From: Dasyornis broadbenti
Taxonomy: Eukaryota > Chordata > Aves > Passeriformes > Dasyornithidae
Length of the DNA: 64,000 bases
NCBI GenBank assembly: GCA_013397935.1
Contig: VZRN01001158.1
Coordinates: 45,741-109,740 of the forward strand
Reading direction: 5' to 3'
Position 1 is the first letter of the stretch; every line of letters begins with the position of its first letter. The translations under genes and the position numbers were made by a program. Positions 22,376-33,808 of this stretch are shown piece by piece. The notes below the pieces were generated by a model, which saw nothing but the letters and a program-made list of their open reading frames with translations, made no database searches and was not told where the DNA came from.

Positions 22376-22904
22376 GCATTCCCGCAGCCCCAGGCCGGAG
22401 CCGCTGCCATCCCAGTCCGTGCCCTCTCCGGGCCGTGGGGCAGCACCTCCAGCATGGCCAGGGAGCCGGAGGCAGCAGGATGTGCCCCGAGTGCCATGGG
22501 GGACACAGGGGGGACCCGGGGGGTGCCAGCAGAAGCCCTGGGAATGCTGAGGAGATGCGGAGCCACCGCTCCGGCTGTGCCAGTGCCCCAGTGCCACGAT
22601 GGGAAGAGAAAATAAATAAATCCTCTTCCCGCCCCCCCCCGCTGCAAAATCTCCAGGAATTACACAACAGCCACCATCAAACCCAGGCCTGGCTGTGCAC
22701 CGGCACACACAGCATTCCTGTGGGCATTCCCATGGGCATTCCCGTGGGCATGGCTCCGGCTCAGGAGCCCCGGGATGCCCCCAGTCCCACGGCCAGCCAG
22801 GGCCACCCAAGAGCGCTGGGGAGGGAAGAGCAGTGGGGCACCCCACAGCATTGGGGCTGGGGTCCCAGGGAGTGTCCCCACAGCCCTGGGACACAGGGGA
22901 CGGG

Positions 22905-23356
22905 CAGAGCAAGGGGACAGGCAGAGGGAGGGCACGGCAGGCAGGGAGAGGGGGGCAAAGGGGGCAGGGAGTGGGGCAGGGCAGGTATGGGGCGGGCAGG
23001 GGTTAACAGACAGGCAGGGTGCAGGCACGGGAGCAGGCAGGGAATGGGCAGGAAGTAAGCGGTGGGCACAGGGCAGTGGGGCAGGCAGGGAACAGGGAGT
23101 GGGGCAGGGAGTGGGGCAGGGATGGAAGGAAGAAGTGAGGCAGGCAGGGAGCAGGGAGAGGGGCAGGGAGTGGGGCAGGCAGGAAGCAGGGAGTGGGGCA
23201 GGGATGGAAGGAAGAAGTGAGGCAGGCGAGGAAGCAGGGAGAGGGGCACGGGGAGGACAGAGGGTGTCAGGGTGCAGGCACGGAGCAGGCAGGATGTGGG
23301 GAGCAGGAAGGCTGCGGGGCAGGCAAGGGAGCAGTAGCGGGGGCAGAGGGCGGGCA
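22905..23356. repeat. G-rich minisatellite abutting the assembly gap
   Basis: The plus strand is dominated by GGGCAGG and GGGAGTGGGG units ('ggcagggagtggggcaggga' repeats at several points). It runs directly into the run of N, which it probably caused. Long reverse-strand ORFs across it are repeat artefacts. Confidence 0.85.
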
Positions 23357-24193
23357 NNNNNNNNNNNNNNNNNNNNNNNNNNNNNNNNNNNNNNNNNNNN
23401 NNNNNNNNNNNNNNNNNNNNNNNNNNNNNNNNNNNNNNNNNNNNNNNNNNNNNNNNNNNNNNNNNNNNNNNNNNNNNNNNNNNNNNNNNNNNNNNNNNNN
23501 NNNNNNNNNNNNNNNNNNNNNNNNNNNNNNNNNNNNNNNNNNNNNNNNNNNNNNNNNNNNNNNNNNNNNNNNNNNNNNNNNNNNNNNNNNNNNNNNNNNN
23601 NNNNNNNNNNNNNNNNNNNNNNNNNNNNNNNNNNNNNNNNNNNNNNNNNNNNNNNNNNNNNNNNNNNNNNNNNNNNNNNNNNNNNNNNNNNNNNNNNNNN
23701 NNNNNNNNNNNNNNNNNNNNNNNNNNNNNNNNNNNNNNNNNNNNNNNNNNNNNNNNNNNNNNNNNNNNNNNNNNNNNNNNNNNNNNNNNNNNNNNNNNNN
23801 NNNNNNNNNNNNNNNNNNNNNNNNNNNNNNNNNNNNNNNNNNNNNNNNNNNNNNNNNNNNNNNNNNNNNNNNNNNNNNNNNNNNNNNNNNNNNNNNNNNN
23901 NNNNNNNNNNNNNNNNNNNNNNNNNNNNNNNNNNNNNNNNNNNNNNNNNNNNNNNNNNNNNNNNNNNNNNNNNNNNNNNNNNNNNNNNNNNNNNNNNNNN
24001 NNNNNNNNNNNNNNNNNNNNNNNNNNNNNNNNNNNNNNNNNNNNNNNNNNNNNNNNNNNNNNNNNNNNNNNNNNNNNNNNNNNNNNNNNNNNNNNNNNNN
24101 NNNNNNNNNNNNNNNNNNNNNNNNNNNNNNNNNNNNNNNNNNNNNNNNNNNNNNNNNNNNNNNNNNNNNNNNNNNNNNNNNNNNNNNNNNNNN
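23357..24193. other. Assembly gap (837 N)
   Basis: The run of N is bordered by a G-rich repeat on the left and a C-rich repeat on the right. The true length is unknown. It is a candidate place for the missing ARHGAP44 first exon. Confidence 0.99.
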
Positions 24194-24480
24194 CCGACAT
24201 TCCCTGACTTCCCCCCGGCATCCCTGGGCGTGGCCGCGGCATTCCCCCGGCACCCCTGAGCATCCCTTGACATGGCCTCGGCATCACCTGGCATCCCCCC
24301 GGCATCCCTCTGGCACGCCCCGGCGTCACCTGGCATCCCCTCGGGTCCCGTGACACGGCCTCAGCCTCGCTCCAGCATCCCTGGCATCCCCCCGACATCA
24401 CCGCGGCGTCCCTTGGCATGGCCCCAGCATCCCCCAGGATCTCCTGGCAGCCTTTGACACCTCCCCAGAATTCCCACGGC
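24194..24480. repeat. C-rich minisatellite abutting the assembly gap
   Basis: 'tggcatccccccggcatccc' and similar phrases recur, with units of roughly 13-26 bp. The base composition is opposite in strand to the G-rich repeat left of the gap. Confidence 0.8.
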
Positions 24481-27179
24481 CCCAGCCCCGCTCCCGCATC
24501 CCTGCCAGCCCCCGGCTCCCACCCCAGCACCCCCCATCTCTGCTGTCCCAGCCCCTGGGATTCGGGACACTCGGCACTGGGGCAGGTTTAAACAGCCCCT
24601 GGGGCAGTGCAGCCCCGGGCAGAGCCGGGTGAGCTGGACCACGACCCTGCTGCAGAGCCGGGCAGGACAGCAGGAGCCTGTCCCAGGCGGGGGACCCCTC
24701 TGCCTGGCTGCTCTGTGCCCCCCAAGCTCTGCAGAGCCCGGGAAGGAGCTGGGGTGATGCTCCCCCATGGCCCAGGGCGCTGAGCCCCCAAAAGGCAGCT
24801 CTGTCCACGCTGGCACCGCTCGGGTTTGATTTGGGTTCGATTGATTTAATTGCTCTGAAGCCACTTGATGTGGAATAAACAGAATCTCCTGATCCTCCTG
24901 AGGATGTGAAACCTGCTTAGGGAACGCACCCGTGACGCTCCCTGAGGACAGCTGCATCTTCCCCATCCCAGTTTACCTGTCCTGGATCTGGGGCCGACCC
25001 TCGGGGGCGATCGGAGACGCTCTCCCACACCGGCAGGGCTGTGCGAGTGGCCACTCTCTGCCACGGGCAGGAGAGCACCAGGGCAGTCCCTGCACTGGGC
25101 TGGGAGCTCCGATCTGACATCCCGTGGCTCCCAGCCCTTTTCCACGTGTTCGTGTTTCCCCCTGCTAGAGCCGGGCCAGGAGAGCCACACTCGCTCTTGG
25201 ATCCCACAAGGCTTCTGCTCCCTCACAGCCCCGCAGCCCTTGGTCTCAGTCTCCCCATCTGAAAAATGGGGTAGAAAGGTGATCCCAGGTTTTTTCATTT
25301 AGGACTGACTAAGGGGATTTTCCCGTAGTCAGCAGTTCCCATGGGCTGTCCATTATCCCCCATGAAACAGGTGATGGGATGTTGCTGCTGCTGTTCCGGT
25401 CAGCCCAAACAAGCCCTGAAATAGCCTTGCCTTGCCAGCTCCGGGATGATGCTCCCCAGTACGGGAGGGCAAGGACTGATGGGGGAACATCCCTGTTTTG
25501 GGACTCACGTTGGGCTGCTGGGGGAGCCTTGGCTGCTGGAGGGTGTCTGGGCTGGGGACCCTTGGGATCAGCAGAGAGGAGGCTCCAGAGCATCTGCCAC
25601 TGAATTCAGCCATTGCCTGAGGGGCTGCGATCGGGTACCACGGGCTCTCTGGGGTGGACGAGCTCCCTGGCTGGGCTGGGACACACCAGCAGCAACCCCA
25701 GCAGCAGTTCCAGCTCTGCTCAAATGCTCCTGAGCACCTCAATCCAGCGGGATGTGGGTGAGGGATCTGGGCTCCTGCTGCAGGAGCACAAAGCCTCTGA
25801 TGATGCCCAGTGTGGGGTCTTCCCCTGGGACTGTGCCCAAGGGGCCCTTTCCTCCCTGTGCTACTGCTGCTGCACCACACCCCACAGCCTCCCTTAGGAT
25901 CTGGCAATGTTTTACAGCCAGGCAGCTCCTGGCATCTCCCCTGGCATCAGCTGGTGCAGGCTCAGCACTTCCTCTCCCTGTTTTTCCATTCTAAATTGCA
26001 CCATTACTGCAGGATGGAAAAAGCAGATATTTTATGTGGTGTCTGGGGGTGGAGACAGGGAATTCTGGTTCCTTTAAAGAGGGACAGGGAGCTGCACGGC
26101 TCAGAGCTGTGGTTACCACCATGAGATCTCTGAGATGGTGTCAGCAAGATGCTCCTTCCTCCGGAGCAGAAAGGGTGACACTCATGGACACAACACTGGG
26201 AAAATCCCTGTAGGACACAGTAACGGTGCCCAGCTCCTCCCGGCCCAGAGGCAGCATCCAAACACCCTGTCAGGGGGGATTCTCTCTGCCTTCACCAGCG
26301 CAGTGGTGCCAGTAAGGTCAGTCTGAGCACCCGACGCCTCTGGCTCTGCTCCTCCCTCCTTTACACGGTGACAGGGCTGTCCCTCCCGTCCACACCCAGC
26401 ATCTCGGGGCCGCTGAACCTCCAAGATCTGATCGCGCCGGCCCAGATGGGTCAAAGCAAATTAACGTCAGAGCAGCCCGTTTCAGTGGCAAAGCATCCGA
26501 CAGTGCCCAGCGCTGCCGGGAGCTCGGCGCTGGCCCCTCTGGCCCCACCTGCAGGTGCAGCGCAGGCTCCTCCTGACCCACATCCCTCCCTCCTGACCCC
26601 GCCTGCTCCCCAGACACGCCATCAGCAGTTGTCACATCCCACCCTGCCTCTCCTGGGCTTTAGTGGGCACCGTGGGGTGAAGGCAGCAGGAGCCACAGCC
26701 CTGCTGTCCTGCTGGCACTCCGGGAGCACCAGGGATGCTGTCCCAGAAGAAGGGAGCTCATGGCCTTCCCACACACTGATAAATTCCCTGCGAGAGGACT
26801 TTAATCACATTTCCCTGTTTGCTGTTCCAGGAGGCAGAGATAATGAAGGGCAGGATGGAAGCAGTGTCTGTGCAATCCCTGCAGCAGGAAAACAGGAAAC
26901 GGGAGGAGGGGAGTAGGGGAGGCAGCCGGGGAGCTGCTGCTTCCCCTTATCCTTGGGTTGGTGGGGACAAGTGACCACCACCAAACCCCTGCTGTGTCCT
27001 AGCTGAGGTTTGCTGGAGCACGAGCCTTCACTCTCTGCAGGATTCCATCCTGTCCCGTCCCATCCCATCCCATTCCATTCCTCACTCCAAAGCTCCAGGA
27101 GGCACCAGGCTCTGCACTCCGTGTTTCAGTCCCTGTACAATGTAAATAATCCCCTGGACACGGAGCAGGAGCGAATTCC

Positions 27180-27450
27180 CAGGCAGCAGGGCTCGCTGTC
27201 CGGGGCCTGCAGCATCCCTCTCCTCCCCGCTCCCGATTGGAATTGGCCGCGGTGCCTGGCACGTGGCTGCGCCGGCGGGAAGAGCAGCCCTGCCTCACCT
27301 GCCATCTGTCACCTGGCCCGGCGGTGCCCATCCCACCGTGTGACATATGGCACCGGAGCTGCCCCTTTTGGCCGGGCAAGGGCTGACGCTGCTGCTCGGG
27401 GCAGTGCCCGCGGCTCCCACGGAGAGTTCGGTCCCGCCCGCTCCCGCTCC
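27180..27450. other. CpG-enriched patch, no gene recognised
   Basis: CpG-rich sequence ('gccgcggtgcctggcacgtg', 'gcccgcggctcccacggaga') with open frames in several registers. None of the translations shows a recognisable family, so I do not call a gene. Confidence 0.35.
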
Positions 27451-30444
27451 GCAGGGATCCCTCCTTGCTGCACAGAGCTCAGGGGTTCAATCCCCCGGGA
27501 GAGCGGACCTGGCCGCTGTGCAGGAGGGGCAGAGGTGGCCAGAGCCTCTTGGCCCCAGCGCAGAGCCCTAAGGGCTGCCTGTAGGGACGCCCAAGGCACA
27601 CCGAGCCCCTCTCTGCCCTCCGCGGGCTCCACGCCCAAAGCCCACACCTGGGACCGATTACAGACATGCAGGGGAAGGTGTTTGCACTTCCAGCCGGGAA
27701 ACCCCAGCGGAGGAGCTCCCGATCCCCAGGGAAATGTTCCATGGGCCGGGGCACGGTGCCAGTGCCAGGTCACCAGCCTGGCTCCCGGGGTGCCGCTCTC
27801 CCGGAGCTGCTGGGAAGGGTGTGAGCATCGCCCTCTGCTGTGCCGAGTGCTGATTTCTGCTCTCATGGGAATGAATGCATTTTAATGAGGTTTATGGATG
27901 TGGTAAATTCACACACGGAGCAGAGAGCGCCGTGTCCTGGGTGAGGACATGGCGTGTTTGCAAGGCAGCAGAGCAGAAGGGGGGATTTTTTTCTCCTCTC
28001 CATAATTATTGCAGGAAGGTGAACAGCAGGACAGGAAGGTTTCAGGGCAGTGCAGCTGTTCTGAGAAATCCCATGCATTTCACATCCTTTAGATGATTTT
28101 CACAACAGCTGCCTGGCATCCTGCTGGGATCTCATCTCAGCAGCAGGGAAAAGGGAGCATGGCAAGGCTCGGCTCATTCTCCGTGAGCACAGTGCAAGAT
28201 TTGCCCTCTCCAAACACTGTTTAGGAATAGAGCCATGTTTATGGAGAAGTGGGAGCAGGTCCTGTGAGGAGTGAGGGCTCGGGGAGAGCTGCAGGCTCCT
28301 TTCCTGGAGTGATCCAGAGCATGGAATTGCACCCTTTGTCCATAATCCAGACCCAGCGCAGACTGAGCCCCCTGCTGCAGCCAGGCTTGCTCTCCAGGGG
28401 ATTACAGGAGGGATTAATGAATGAATGAATGCTGGGTAATTAAGTAATTAATTACTGGAGGCTCTATGGGCAGTGCCTGGTGTGGCTGCAAACCCCTCCA
28501 CGGCTCTCCCTCACTCCTCACACCTGACACCCCCTGGATGGGAAGCAGGGGGGGATTGGAAATTAAAATGCTTTTGGAAGTTGTAATCCTATCATCACAA
28601 TTTGTCATCCCAAACACGGAGATCATTCCCTGCGGTGGTGATGGATTTCCATCGTTGTGGTTCCCCAGCACATCCGGTGCACAGGCTGGCAGCAGGGCTG
28701 TGCCTGCGGGGCAGGACCCGCTCCACCGGCGCATTCCCAAGTATTAACGCGTCTCTGGGATCTGGGCTGTCCTCACGCCGGGGCCCAGTGACCTCGGGGC
28801 ATCCTGCCTTTGATGTGCACGGCTCTGGAGCGGGATGGATCCCGCAGGCACTGCAAACAGAGCCTGCCTTCCTCTGCCTCCTGTGCAGCCACTGATTAAC
28901 GGGCACAGCGTCTGTCTCTCGTTTTTCCAGCCACAGAAGGGATCCAAATGGAGGCTGCCAGTCCCTGATTAACCATTACCCTTCCCACGGCTGTTCCCAG
29001 TTCGGGGTTGTTCTCTGCTCTGCTTTGCCACCCCTGTACACATCACCTGCTGCTGCTGCTGCTGCTCCATTACAATTGAAACCAATTGTATGATATTTAT
29101 TGAGGGAAAATGAAGACTGCTTAATCTTCCTCTTGAATTACATCTTCCTGCTTGGGAAGAGCACCTGGCTGCCTCTCACAGTCACAGCAGGACCCACCCC
29201 TGGTGTCCCACAGGGCTCCCAGGGACCTTTGAGGTGTTTCATGAACCAGGAGAAACTTGCTGGCACTGGAGAAAGCCTCATGCTGCTCCTGGGATGAGCA
29301 AGGCTCAGAAAGCCTGGCCAGACTGCCTGCTTGGTTTAGCTGTGACATGGAGATGGATGAAGGAAGGGCCCAGTGCTGCTGTGCTGAGCCCTCAGAGGGT
29401 GCAGGGTTGGACCCGCAGGTACCAAAGCCCAGGGCCCTGCTCGGTGCCCACACTGCCACGGCTGGCAGCGGAGCTGGGAGCACAACACTCCCATGGGATT
29501 CATCTCCAACCACCACCCAGCATGGCTCCATCACCTCACCACTACGCACTGCTGATATCACACTGGTCTCTGTGGACCCTCAGGGGGCCACTGCTGAGCT
29601 CCTGTTGGCTTCTGGCTCCTCACTGGTCACTGAGGATGCTGTGTTGGCCACTGCTTTGCCTGTGTCCCACCAGGAGAAAGCCCTGGCACAAAGCAAGCCA
29701 CGCTTTATTGCAGGGACAGATCCTACTCCCTCACCCCAGGGGTTGGTTCATCGTGCACGCAACTGGATTTTCTGGAGGCATCTCACAGCAAACCCCAGGA
29801 ACAACCCCAGGGGTGTGACAGGGGCTTTGCCACCACGCTGCCACGGAGCTCCCTCGCAGCGAGCAGGGTGACGGTGATGACAAATGACAGTGGCCCTGTA
29901 ATTACAGCCAGGCTCTGCTCAGCCAGTGCTGCTGCATTATTGAGAGCACCCAAAAATACTCCCAGCTTAGTCATTAACTGCTCATGGTGAGCGGCTGCCG
30001 TGGCTGCCTCAGCCTGGGCGGGGAGAGGGGCTCAGCCTGGAATGTGCTGTAGAGGTGCTCACACATCCTCCATTCCACAGGGATGAGGTTCCGGGTGAGC
30101 AGAGCACCTCAGAGGCTTTGGGATGCTGATGGGAAAGTGGCATTAGGATCACATTAATTGCCCAAGTATCAGTGTCACAGCTGAGCTGAGCTGAAGCAAA
30201 GCAGGGGATCAGGGGAACACGTGGGCATAGCTTTGCTCCATGCCCGAGGTGGGATCTGGAAATCAGCTGGAAAATTGGCTTGGATGGAAAGGGAGAGAGG
30301 AGGAGGGCAGGGAGGTTAGGTGGGCTCTCCAAAGCCTGGGATGGAACTTCACCTGTTGGAACAGCTGTTCACTGGTGCTGCCACAGGAGCTGTGAGTGAA
30401 AGCTTCTGGGCCAGAACTCTCCAAAAATATTATTTGACACCTTC

Positions 30445-31180
30445 AGTGATGCCCTCAGATGCCACCAAGCCGTGAGGAGTGGCTGCCACCCCGGAGAGGT
30501 GCTGCCATCCTGAGGGACCTGGGCAGGCTGGGGACAAAGCTGAGGGAGCCCTGGGGAAGTTCAGCAGGGGAAGCTCCAGTGCTGCACTGGGAAGGAACAG
30601 CCCCCGCACCAGGACACGCTGGGGACACTCGGCTGGGATGGCCCAGGAGGTCCTGGTGGTCACCAAAGTGACCAAGGGCCAGCAATGCCCTGTCACAGCA
30701 CAGAAGAGCACCTGAGCTGCAGCAGGGCTGACACCCCAGGGTGTCCTGTCCCTCACTGCTCCACTGTCCCCAGGAGATGTGGCCAGGCTGGAGCGAGCTC
30801 AGCAAAGAGAAAGGGCCTGGAGCATCACTGCCAGGAGGAGAGGCCAGGGCTGTGCAGCCTGGGGAGGAGGTGGCTCAAGGGCATCTTATCCACAGGGAGA
30901 AATGCTGGATGGAGACTGAGGGAGAGGGCCAGGCCCTCTCCAAGGGCCAAGTGATGAGGGCAATGGGCATGGACTGAAATGTAGCGAGTTCTCCTTCAAC
31001 ATCACAAAGCACCGTTTTACTGGGGAGGCAATCCAGCGTGGGAAGAGGTTGCTCAGAGACGATGTGGAGCCTCCATCCTTGAAGACATTCAAAGCCTGGC
31101 CTGGAGCAACCTCCTCCTGTTGGTTCCACTGGAGCAGGAGGTTGGAGATGATTCCAGAGGTGCCTCCAGCCTTGGCAATT
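30445..31180 (+). mobile_element. CR1 LINE 3' fragment (sense), about 0.7 kb
   Basis: The sense-direction CR1 3' region is recognised from 'gaagaggttgctcagagacg', 'gatgtggagcctccatcctt' and 'ggagcaggaggttggagatg'. The upstream part shares a block ('gtggctgccaccccggagag') with the copy at 50170-50445. No intact ORF is present. Confidence 0.8.
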
Positions 31181-31824
31181 CCGTGTTTCTGGAGCTAAAA
31201 GCCCTCCCTCCAACCCTCTTCCCAGCCACGCCGTGCCTGGCTCTGCTCCCATCCTCCTCCCTGTGATGTGGGAAATGTCTGGATCCTGGCCAAGGGAATT
31301 TGACTGAGAGACAGGAGCTCCCATTAGGATTTATATGAGCAGATCTTCCCAGGTCTGATAACCCAGAGGTTTATTGACTTCTGTGTTTAATTTACTGGAT
31401 CCTCTTCCCTCACTTCTGCACTGCCATGGGTGCAGCTTTCTCAAGTACAATTGTCACCAAAAACACTCCATGAGCATCCCTTCTTCTACAGCCAGGGTAA
31501 GGAGAGCTTCCAATCCCTCTGATATAACCCTGGCCCAGGACCATTTTCTGGAGCAATGCTTCAGAGCTGTGGGTGGCAGGCAGGATCCAGGCAGGATCCA
31601 GGCTCCGTCCTGGCAGTGGGATCAGGCATGGCCAGGACCAGACATCCCCCTGCACCATGGGAGCATCCAGGTGACATGGGACAGGCATGGGCTGCTCACC
31701 CCTCTCACTGCTTTTACACCTTATTTCTGTGGGAGTTTATTCCCCAAACATGTCTTGGAATTAAAATCCAAGGGTCCTCACAAATTCCAGGGCAATTTGT
31801 TTGTTTTCTCTATTTCTTTACTAA

Positions 31825-32040
31825 AATATAAATAATTATAATACATTCATAAATCAACAAATTATATAAAATCGTATATTAATACATATAATACTGATAT
31901 GTAATGCAAAATACATAAACTCATATATATGTGAATCAATTTAATATAGAATATTTCACAATGTAATAGGAAGTGTAACAACATACAAATATATAGAAAT
32001 AAAAACATAACGAAGTACAATAATCCTTTTTTTGTTTAAT
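31825..32040. repeat. AT-rich tract
   Basis: About 215 bases are almost wholly A/T and lack a clear period. The tract lies between the CR1 fragment and the CYP2 gene. Confidence 0.7.
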
Positions 32041-33808
32041 TAGACATCCACCTTTCCAGCCCCTGCTGTGGCACTGAGTGCTGCACCCAAGTGCCATCGG
32101 TGGCCAGGCAGCCCCGGGCTCCGCCTGAGCTCACCCACACAAGTGGGAATTTTCCGTCGGATTTAAACTTTGCAGCTCCAATTAATCCCCAGGCTCTTTC
32201 TTTTCCTGTTGTCCACGTTCTTTCTTTGTATTGTTTGGCTGCCACGGACAACGCCGGTGTCAGTCACCGAGAGGCTGCTGCCCCCCAGCCAAAATCCCGT
32301 CACTCCATCACCCCCCCATGAACAAAGTTCCCACTTGCAGGCACCCCAGCCAAGAATTTGGAGCAATCCCTGGGAAGAGCAGGGCTGGGATGGGGTGGGA
32401 CAGGATAAACAAGTGAGTCACAGTGACCTCCTGGCTCAGCCTCGGGGCTATTGCCGTGGGCTGCCCACCCAACCCTTTCCCGGAATCCCCTCTGGCTGAG
32501 GGTGTTTGGAGAACTGTGGGGGGCAGGATCCTCTCTGGTCACCAGGAGTGGGGGAGAGAGGGAAAAAATCAAAATATTGGAACAGAGCAGCCCCAGAGCT
32601 GTGGAGAGTCATTGCCAGTCACTTTTTGGTGATTTGACAGAGATTTGGTGTAGAGGTGTAAGGAATCACCCCACAGCCATGGGAGAGCATCCCCCAGGCA
32701 GTGACACCAAACATCCCTGGCCTGACACCTGCAAACTGTCCTGCTACAGGGCCAAAAGAGGGGCAGAGCTCCTGGCTGCCCCTGTCAGCCCTGCTCAAAC
32801 ACAGCCTAACTTCAGACAGCCCATCCCTGGCTGCTCTAGGACATGCTCTGTTCCAGTGGAGTGATGCAGTGCAGGCTTCCTCTCTGCAAGCACCACTGAA
32901 TTCCCTCTTCTGCAGGGCTCCTTCCTCTGCAGGGACAAGCATGGACCCAAACCTCCTCCTTCTTCTCTTCCAGGAGGAACCCCATCCTTTCCTGGGAACT
33001 GGCCTGTGCCCAGCTTGCTCTTGACCAGAGGTGTGGTGGCCGTGGCCGTGCAGATGTGCTTGTGTGCAGCCAGATGTGCTGGTGCTCAGAGCAAGATGCA
33101 CACTGGGGGAGTCCTGAGGAGGCCACAGGAGCCCAGACAGGAGTTCACCCACACCTGCAACAACCACAACACCTTGTGGTGATGTTCCTCCAAAGCCAAG
33201 AGGAATCCCAAAATCTTTTAGGAAAAAAAAAAAAAGTGGCTTTTCCGTTCTTGGATCCATTTTTCATCAGAAAGGATTTTAATAGAAAATCGTTCCGCCA
33301 CAGGTGTGTGGCCAGGCCCAGAGCCCCACTTCCAAGCTGTCTCAGTCTCTGTTTACCAGAGCATCCCCTCCTGCGTCACTGCCCTGCTGAGGCGGCAGTG
33401 ACCAGCGGGGCAGTGACCTGGAGGGCACATGAAAGGCTTGGCTGGGACAGTGCCAGCTTCTTCCGCCGTGTCCCACCGGAAGGGAGCACCAAACAAAAGG
33501 TGACTCAGTAGCGTGGGGAGGGGACAGTCACCATCTCCCCCAGTGCTCCCGCGGGTCCCTGGAGCTCCCAGTGCCCAGGACAGCTCTGGGACCTCTGTCA
33601 CAGCCCAGCGGGGACAGGTGTGCACCCGGCCGGGACAAAGCAGCGCCCCGAGCAGCCCAGAGCCCCTCGTGCTCAGGAAGGGCTGTCCCTGTACCAAGCA
33701 GGGAAGGGCACGCACAGCAGGTTTGGGCTCTGCTCTGCTCTCTGCTCAGGTGTGATTTCCTCCCTGGAATTTCTTCATTTCTTTCCCTGCTTGGCAGCAC
33801 GGCTGAGG

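Larger units (their letters stand above)
12894..33808. other. Long region between the first recognised ARHGAP44 exon and the CYP2 gene; no protein gene recognised
   Basis: About 21 kb. If the ARHGAP44 first exon lies in this window it must be here, since the CYP2 gene starts at 33,809 on the other strand. A scan for the reverse complement of its expected start (MKKQFNRM...) found nothing, including in the CpG-rich patches around 18,560-18,720 and 27,180-27,450. The longest open frames (up to about 290 codons) are in GC-rich, low-stop sequence without domain-like content. What is visible is repeats, CR1 fragments, the assembly gap and AT-rich tracts, listed separately. Confidence 0.6.

Noticed and set aside
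22660..24530. Very long open frames (up to 589 codons) on both strands across the assembly gap
   Set aside because: Most of their length is N, and the rest is G-rich or C-rich minisatellite. They are not genes.
27010..27885. 291-codon plus-strand frame in a CpG-rich patch
   Set aside because: GC-rich DNA has few stops. The translation is Pro/Ala/Arg/Ser rich with no recognisable family and no clear splice structure.
29257..29871. 204-codon plus-strand frame
   Set aside because: No similarity to any family I know, no splice partner and ordinary composition for this GC-rich region.
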